From: Mesobacillus harenae
GTDB taxonomy: Bacteria > Bacillota > Bacilli > Bacillales > Cytobacillaceae
DNA: 64,000 bases
Direction: 5' to 3'
Assembly: GCF_013343715.1 (NCBI RefSeq)
Contig: NZ_JABUNR010000009.1
Coordinates: forward strand, 124,001 to 188,000
Part shown: piece by piece, positions 59,902-64,000 of the stretch
Layout of the letters: every line of letters begins with the position of its first letter
Position numbering within the stretch: the stretch's first letter is position 1
The notes under the pieces: model-generated
Databases searched by the model: none
The model's input: only the letters and a program-made list of their open reading frames with translations
Told to the model about the DNA's origin: nothing
Program-made: the position numbers and the translations under genes

Positions 59902-61452
59902 TTAACTCTTTTCCATGTTTGTATACTCTTCGACAAGCTTGCGTCTCAACACCTTCCCAACAATTGTCTTAGGAAGCTCGGTCCGAAATTCAATCCCTCG
60001 GGGCACTTTGTATCTAGCTATTCTATTTTCGCACCAGCTAAGCAATTCTTTTTCACTAACAAATGCTCCTTGTTTAAGCACAACAATCGCTAGAAGTTTT
60101 TCTCCAAGATAGGCGTCAGGTACTCCAAAAACACATGTCTCAGCTATTGCCGGATGCTGGTAGAGAACTTCCTCCACTTCAACAGGATATATATTTAGTC
60201 CTCCAGCAATAACCATGTCTTTTTTCCTGCCGACAATATAATAAAACCCATCTTCATCACATGTAGCGATGTCTCCGGTGTACAGCCAGCCATTCCGAAT
60301 CGCTTCCGCAGTTTCCTGAGGTTTACCCCAGTAGCCTTTCATAACTTGAGGGCCTTTTAAAATCAATTCTCCGCTTACACCGGCAGGCATCTCATCAATC
60401 CCGTTGTCTGTATCGACGATTTTTGATTCTGTATAAGGAATAGGCAGGCCTACACTGCCAATTTTTCTTTTTCCATTCAAAGGTGTCCGATGAGTAGATG
60501 TTGTTGCCTCAGATAAACCATAGCCTTCGAAAATATGAGCTCCGGTTTTTTCCTCAAGATCTTTGATAACTTTAATAGGGAGCGGTGAGGAACCCGATAA
60601 GCAAATCTTAAAACAAGATAAATCGTATTTACCTAGTTCAGGATCATTCAAGATAGCAATATACATAGTCGGTGACCCCAAAAAATAGGTGGGTCTGTAC
60701 ATTTCAACTAACTCTAACACTTTTGCAGCATCGAATTTCTCAAGGATGATATAGGTTGCTGCATTCATAAAGGTATAATTCATATTGGTCATGGCCATTG
60801 CGTGAGTCAGTGGTGCGACACCCAAAATCCGTTCTGACCCTTTATTGATTACATCTTTAAAAACTAACCCAGCTTGCTGTATATTAGCGAGAATATTGAA
60901 GTGAGTAAGCATGGCTCCTTTAGACTTGCCTGTAGTTCCGCCTGTATACTGTATGACTGCTATATCTTCTTTAGAATGAATGTGTAGCGGAGGAAGTTCG
61001 GAACTACTTGCTTTTAACAGTAATTGATCATTGCCTAATTTATTTACCGTACTGATGATCTTTATGCTTTCACATTTTTCTATTTTTTTAAGTTTTTCAG
61101 TTTGCTCTAGTTTACAAACAAACCACGTGGGAGTTGAATCTTCAATGATATACTCTAGTTCGGCAGCTTGATATAAAGGATTAACCTGGACGACTGTACC
61201 TCCTAAACGCTGTGTTGCGTAATAGGCGATTACATAATGAATCCCATTTGGGAGCATTAACCCAATACGGTCACCCTTTTGAAACCCTTGTTGAAATAAA
61301 AAGGCTGCAAAAGCGTCTACTGAGTCTTTAAGTTGAGAATAGGTCAATTGAATTGACCCATCAATCACCGCAAGATGATTTGGATACTCTTTAGCAGTTT
61401 GTTCAAACATTTGATAAATAGAAAACCGGGATAGATGTTCGAAGTCGACCAA
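59902..61452 (-). CDS. long-chain-type fatty acid-CoA ligase
   Basis: A 517-residue ANL-family enzyme that activates a carboxylic acid with ATP and CoA, feeding this cluster. P-loop IQYTGGTTGKSKGAMLTH, adenylate motif EGYGLSEATTSTHRTP, GWLYTGDIATCDEDGFYYIVGRKKDM, and the C-terminal Lys in LPKTIVGKVLRRKLVEEY. TTG at 61452 follows AGGAGGGG with 5 bp spacing and gives a start (VDFEHLSRFSIYQMFEQ) that matches the family; a longer frame upstream would add 30 atypical residues. Substrate length is not readable. Confidence 0.88.
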   Translation of the reverse strand: MVDFEHLSRFSIYQMFEQTAKEYPNHLAVIDGSIQLTYSQLKDSVDAFAAFLFQQGFQKGDRIGLMLPNGIHYVIAYYATQRLGGTVVQVNPLYQAAELEYIIEDSTPTWFVCKLEQTEKLKKIEKCESIKIISTVNKLGNDQLLLKASSSELPPLHIHSKEDIAVIQYTGGTTGKSKGAMLTHFNILANIQQAGLVFKDVINKGSERILGVAPLTHAMAMTNMNYTFMNAATYIILEKFDAAKVLELVEMYRPTYFLGSPTMYIAILNDPELGKYDLSCFKICLSGSSPLPIKVIKDLEEKTGAHIFEGYGLSEATTSTHRTPLNGKRKIGSVGLPIPYTESKIVDTDNGIDEMPAGVSGELILKGPQVMKGYWGKPQETAEAIRNGWLYTGDIATCDEDGFYYIVGRKKDMVIAGGLNIYPVEVEEVLYQHPAIAETCVFGVPDAYLGEKLLAIVVLKQGAFVSEKELLSWCENRIARYKVPRGIEFRTELPKTIVGKVLRRKLVEEYTNMEKS

Positions 61453-61601
61453 TCCTTCCCCTCCTGTCGAGCACACTTTTTTTCTAATCATTTCTTTTGA
61501 AGCCTTGAAAAATTTGAAGAATCTAACAGGAAGCACATCCATTTCACCATAAGCAGCCTTTGATTTTTGCTCTTAATACTTTCCTGAAAAGCAGTAAACT
61601 A

Positions 61602-62519
61602 TTAAACTAAAGGTTCGTAAGGGAAAACATCCTTACTAACTTCAAGCGGTGTAAAGGCTGATTGTAATGAGCCTTTGATTGCATCAATACTCTCAATTGA
61701 CCACCCTTCTGCGTTATAAACAGACCGAACAGGACGAGGCTGGGAGAATACCATGATTTCCTTTCCTCTCACCCCGAAAATTTGTCCTGTCACATCGCTT
61801 GCTTGATCAGAACTTAAGTAAGCAACAAGTGGAGCAATATGAGCAGGTGACATTTGTTTTAATTTGTCAACTCTGGCTTTCTCGCTATCCGTTTCAGTTG
61901 GGATCGTCCCGATCAATCTGCTCCATGCAAAAGGCGCTATCGTGTTAGCGGTTACATTATACCGTTCCATGTCTAGTGCAGTAACCTTTGTTAAGCCAGC
62001 AATTCCTAATTTAGCTGCAGCATAGTTAGCTTGACCGACATTTCCTATTAACCCAGAAGTTGAGGTGAAGTTAATAAAACGACCACTCTTTTGTTCCTTA
62101 AAATAAGGTGCTGCTGATCGAGTCATATTAAAGGATCCTTTTAAATGAACGGCAATCACAGCATCCCATTCTTGCTCACTCATTTTAAACACCATTCGGT
62201 CCCTTAAAATACCCGCATTATTAACGACAATATCGATCCTTCCATATGTATCTAGGCCAGTTCGCACGATTTTGTCAGCGCTTTCATATTCTGAAACGGA
62301 ATGATAGTCTGCTACCGCTTCTCCGCCGAACTCTTTTATCTCCTGAACTACTTCATCAGCAACCTTTGTATCATTTCCCTGGCCATCTGGACTGCCGCCC
62401 AGGTCATTTACTACTACTTTTGCTCCTTCTCTCGCTAACAATAGAGCAATCTCCCTTCCAATTCCACGCCCTGATCCTGTAACAATAGCAATTTTGTTTT
62501 CTAAATTTTTCATCATCAT
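61602..62519 (-). CDS. SDR family 3-hydroxyacyl-CoA dehydrogenase (MFE-2/HSD17B4-like)
   Basis: A 305-residue SDR. Cofactor motif VTGSGRGIGREIALLLAREGAKVVVNDLGG, NNAGILRDRMVFKMSEQEWDAVIAVHLKGSFNMTR, catalytic Ser in NFTSTSGLIG and Y-A-A-A-K in ANYAAAKLG. The Asp-containing VNDLGG at the end of strand 2 points to NAD. The long C-terminal part with VTGQIFGVRGKEIMVFSQPRPVRSVYNAEGWSIESI is typical of the (3R)-hydroxyacyl-CoA dehydrogenase part of peroxisomal MFE-2. This stereochemistry fits the MaoC (R)-hydratase in the same cluster. Start at 62519 has GGAAGG; two further ATGs follow directly. Confidence 0.87.
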   Translation of the reverse strand: MMMKNLENKIAIVTGSGRGIGREIALLLAREGAKVVVNDLGGSPDGQGNDTKVADEVVQEIKEFGGEAVADYHSVSEYESADKIVRTGLDTYGRIDIVVNNAGILRDRMVFKMSEQEWDAVIAVHLKGSFNMTRSAAPYFKEQKSGRFINFTSTSGLIGNVGQANYAAAKLGIAGLTKVTALDMERYNVTANTIAPFAWSRLIGTIPTETDSEKARVDKLKQMSPAHIAPLVAYLSSDQASDVTGQIFGVRGKEIMVFSQPRPVRSVYNAEGWSIESIDAIKGSLQSAFTPLEVSKDVFPYEPLV

Positions 62520-62624
62520 CCAACCTTCCAAGTATTATTTTTTAAGGATTCCTTCTATAGCATTTTATTTATAAATCGCCGTCAAAACGTCTGTTTACAG
62601 AGAACAACTCTTTAAGCCAGCTCT

Positions 62625-63803
62625 TTATAATCCTAACTTCTTTGCGATGATGGTTTTCATAATTTCATTTGTACCTGCAAATATGGAGGTAATCGGTATA
62701 TCTCTGTACCGTCTGGCAATCTTGTATTCTTCCATATAGCCATAACCGCCATGCAACTGGATGCATTCGGCCGAAACTCTTTTCGCCATATCGGTTATCC
62801 ACCATTTTGCCATAGATACTTCGGTGACAATATCTACACCGTTGATATGCTTACCAATTAAATGGTCCACAAAAGTACGCCCTATTTTAATTTCCGTAGC
62901 CATTTCGGCTAGTTTAAATTGTGTGTTCTGAAATTTACTGATTGGCTTTCCAAATGCGTTGCGTTCTTTCACATAACTTAGCGTCAATTGAAGCATATCC
63001 TCAGCTGCAACCAATGAATTAATAGCAGCTACTAATCGTTCCTGTTGCAGCTTAGTCATTAAATAATAGAAACCTTTGCCTTCTTCTCCAAGAAGGTTGG
63101 AGGCTGGTACTTTTACCTCCTCGAATATTAGCTCGGCTGTGTCCTGGCTGTGCATTCCCACCTTCTTTAATTTTCGGCCTCTTGAAAATCCAGGGGTGTC
63201 CCGTTCGACGAGAAATAGACTAATTCCTCGATGGGCTGGAGTCACATGCGGGTCAGTTTTACAAGCAACGATAACTAAATCGGAATGAATTCCATTTGTA
63301 ATAAATGTCTTTTGCCCATTAATCATGTAAGAATCTCCATTTTTTAGGGCTGTTGTCCGTATGTTTGCTAAATCTGAACCAGCTCCAGGTTCTGTCATGG
63401 CAATTGCCGTGATCATGTTGCCAGTAACACAGCCAGGCAGATACTTCTTTTTTTGTTCTTCTGTTCCAAAGGAAGCGATATAAGGGACGATAATATTACT
63501 ATGGGTGCCAATACCACTTAAGCCTGCACCGACTCTTGCTAACTCTTCATTTAAAATCGCTGCAAACCCAAAATCTGTGTTCATCCCGCCATATTCTTCA
63601 TTAACCCATGGACAAATGAAGCCTTTCCCTCCTAGTTTCGTCCAAAATGAGCGAGGAATGATGTGTTCTTCTTCCCATTTTTCAAAAAAAGGGACAGCCT
63701 CCTTATCCAAAAATCTGCGTAATGATTGACGGAACATTTGGTGTTCATCTGTATAAAATGTATTACTGCTATCTGGTTTCTTACCAATCATTGACTTATC
63801 CAT
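62625..63803 (-). CDS. acyl-CoA dehydrogenase (long-chain LCAD-like)
   Basis: A 392-residue acyl-CoA dehydrogenase. AIAMTEPGAGSDLANIRTTA, KTFITNGIHSDLVIVACKTD, FGKPISKFQNTQFKLAEMA and QLHGGYGYMEEYKIARRYRD are typical. The C-terminal motif is IFAGTNEIMKTII, with Ala where the short-chain type has the catalytic Glu. The alternative catalytic Glu of LCAD/isovaleryl-type enzymes is present in LQQERLVAA, so it should be active. ATG at 63803 follows GGGAGGGAG; a longer frame upstream is rejected. Together with the other dehydrogenase (58641) it could form a homo- or hetero-oligomer. Confidence 0.89.
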   Translation of the reverse strand: MDKSMIGKKPDSSNTFYTDEHQMFRQSLRRFLDKEAVPFFEKWEEEHIIPRSFWTKLGGKGFICPWVNEEYGGMNTDFGFAAILNEELARVGAGLSGIGTHSNIIVPYIASFGTEEQKKKYLPGCVTGNMITAIAMTEPGAGSDLANIRTTALKNGDSYMINGQKTFITNGIHSDLVIVACKTDPHVTPAHRGISLFLVERDTPGFSRGRKLKKVGMHSQDTAELIFEEVKVPASNLLGEEGKGFYYLMTKLQQERLVAAINSLVAAEDMLQLTLSYVKERNAFGKPISKFQNTQFKLAEMATEIKIGRTFVDHLIGKHINGVDIVTEVSMAKWWITDMAKRVSAECIQLHGGYGYMEEYKIARRYRDIPITSIFAGTNEIMKTIIAKKLGL

Positions 63804-63885
63804 CCTTCTCCCTCCCTTCAACTTTTTTTTAAGAACTTGAAGGCTCTCACCTTTTAATTTCAAGTCCGGAAAAAATACTTTTTGT

Positions 63886-64000
63886 TCATACTTTCAAGCT
63901 GGTTTTCAACCCTGCTGAAAGGTCTTCTCGGAAATGGGGATGGGCAATGGAAATTAGTGCTTCTGCCCGCTCTCGAAGAGATTTACCAAACAATGAAGCC
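63886..64000 (-). CDS. acetyl-CoA hydrolase/CoA-transferase family protein (C-terminal end only)
   Basis: The last 37 codons before a TGA at 63888-63886. The peptide contains SLFGKSLRERAEALISIAHP followed by HFREDL, the recognisable end of the AcetylCoA_hyd_C family (4-hydroxybutyrate CoA-transferase / acetyl-CoA hydrolase). The start lies beyond the right edge. It is the upstream neighbour of the LCAD-like gene, in the same direction, 82 bp away, and could move CoA between acyl groups of this pathway. Confidence 0.78.
   Translation of the reverse strand, partial: ASLFGKSLRERAEALISIAHPHFREDLSAGLKTSLKV

Noticed and set aside
1-64000. CRISPR arrays, rRNA, tRNA, prophage or intact insertion sequence
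   Set aside because: No regularly spaced repeats, no rRNA or tRNA signatures, and no transposase, integrase or phage structural genes were seen. The dispersed GGTGACAGGCACC copies are not regularly spaced and are not a CRISPR array.

Overview
The window is low-GC DNA from an endospore-forming Bacillaceae (a Bacillus, Neobacillus, Mesobacillus or Cytobacillus-like genome). Evidence: strong AAGGAGG-type ribosome binding sites, frequent TTG and GTG starts, Rho-independent terminators with long T tracts, and typical Bacillus genes (Spo0E-like phosphatase, two YjcZ-type sporulation peptides, YfkAB radical SAM protein, UPF0316/DUF2179 protein, CspA-type cold-shock genes, Zn-type ManA). No rRNA, tRNA, CRISPR array, intact insertion sequence or prophage was seen.

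Layout. (a) 1-5.2 kb: a GntR/HutC regulator and a polyamine-type ABC importer (binding lipoprotein, ATPase, two permeases) leading into a ferredoxin-like dehydrogenase subunit cut by the window edge. A 15-bp motif is repeated exactly before the regulator and before the importer. (b) 5.4-21.9 kb: single housekeeping and hypothetical genes (MscL with a zinc ribbon, DUF4865, a broken metallo-hydrolase, a frameshifted sensor kinase, SulP/UspA, acetyltransferases, small membrane and spore peptides), interrupted at 13.4-14.2 kb by a repeat-rich gene graveyard. (c) 22-35.3 kb: an orphan FtsZ/TubZ-like GTPase, a secreted ComEC-like metallo-hydrolase lipoprotein with its DUF3006 partner, YfkAB, an S1-domain protein, a Ser/Thr kinase preceded by a tiny Ser/Arg/His-rich protein, a PAS-STAS regulator, and the first of two identical cold-shock proteins. 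(d) 35.4-45.7 kb: an amine or amide catabolic locus. Five minus-strand genes (FluG-type amidohydrolase, APC permease, M20 amidohydrolase, glutamine-synthetase-like ligase, class I glutamine amidotransferase) start at a near-consensus sigma-54 promoter, divergent from a PAS/AAA+/Fis sigma-54 activator, a class III aminotransferase and an HSL-family esterase. (e) 45.8-53.2 kb: second cold-shock gene, an oxidative-stress trio (ene-reductase, FrnE-like DsbA, peroxiredoxin), ManA and an aldehyde dehydrogenase. (f) 53.4-64 kb: a long minus-strand acyl-CoA catabolic cluster (three SDRs, two MaoC-fold proteins, SCP2-type thiolase, HMG-CoA-synthase-like/DUF35 protein, two acyl-CoA dehydrogenases, acyl-CoA ligase, end of a CoA-transferase).

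Most notable: the peroxiredoxin gene at 48511-48972 has an in-frame TGA exactly where the peroxidatic cysteine belongs, followed 19 nt later by a small GC-rich hairpin with a G-starting loop. This is the pattern of a selenocysteine codon with a bacterial SECIS element. A second theme is a dispersed hairpin motif, GGTGACAGGCACC, found singly and as the ends of two 144/145-bp inverted-repeat elements; at 35.3-35.4 kb it supplies the stop codons of two convergent genes. Two other genes are broken (in-frame TAA in a metallo-hydrolase; C-run frameshift in a histidine kinase), so sequence error or decay must be kept in mind for every in-frame stop here.
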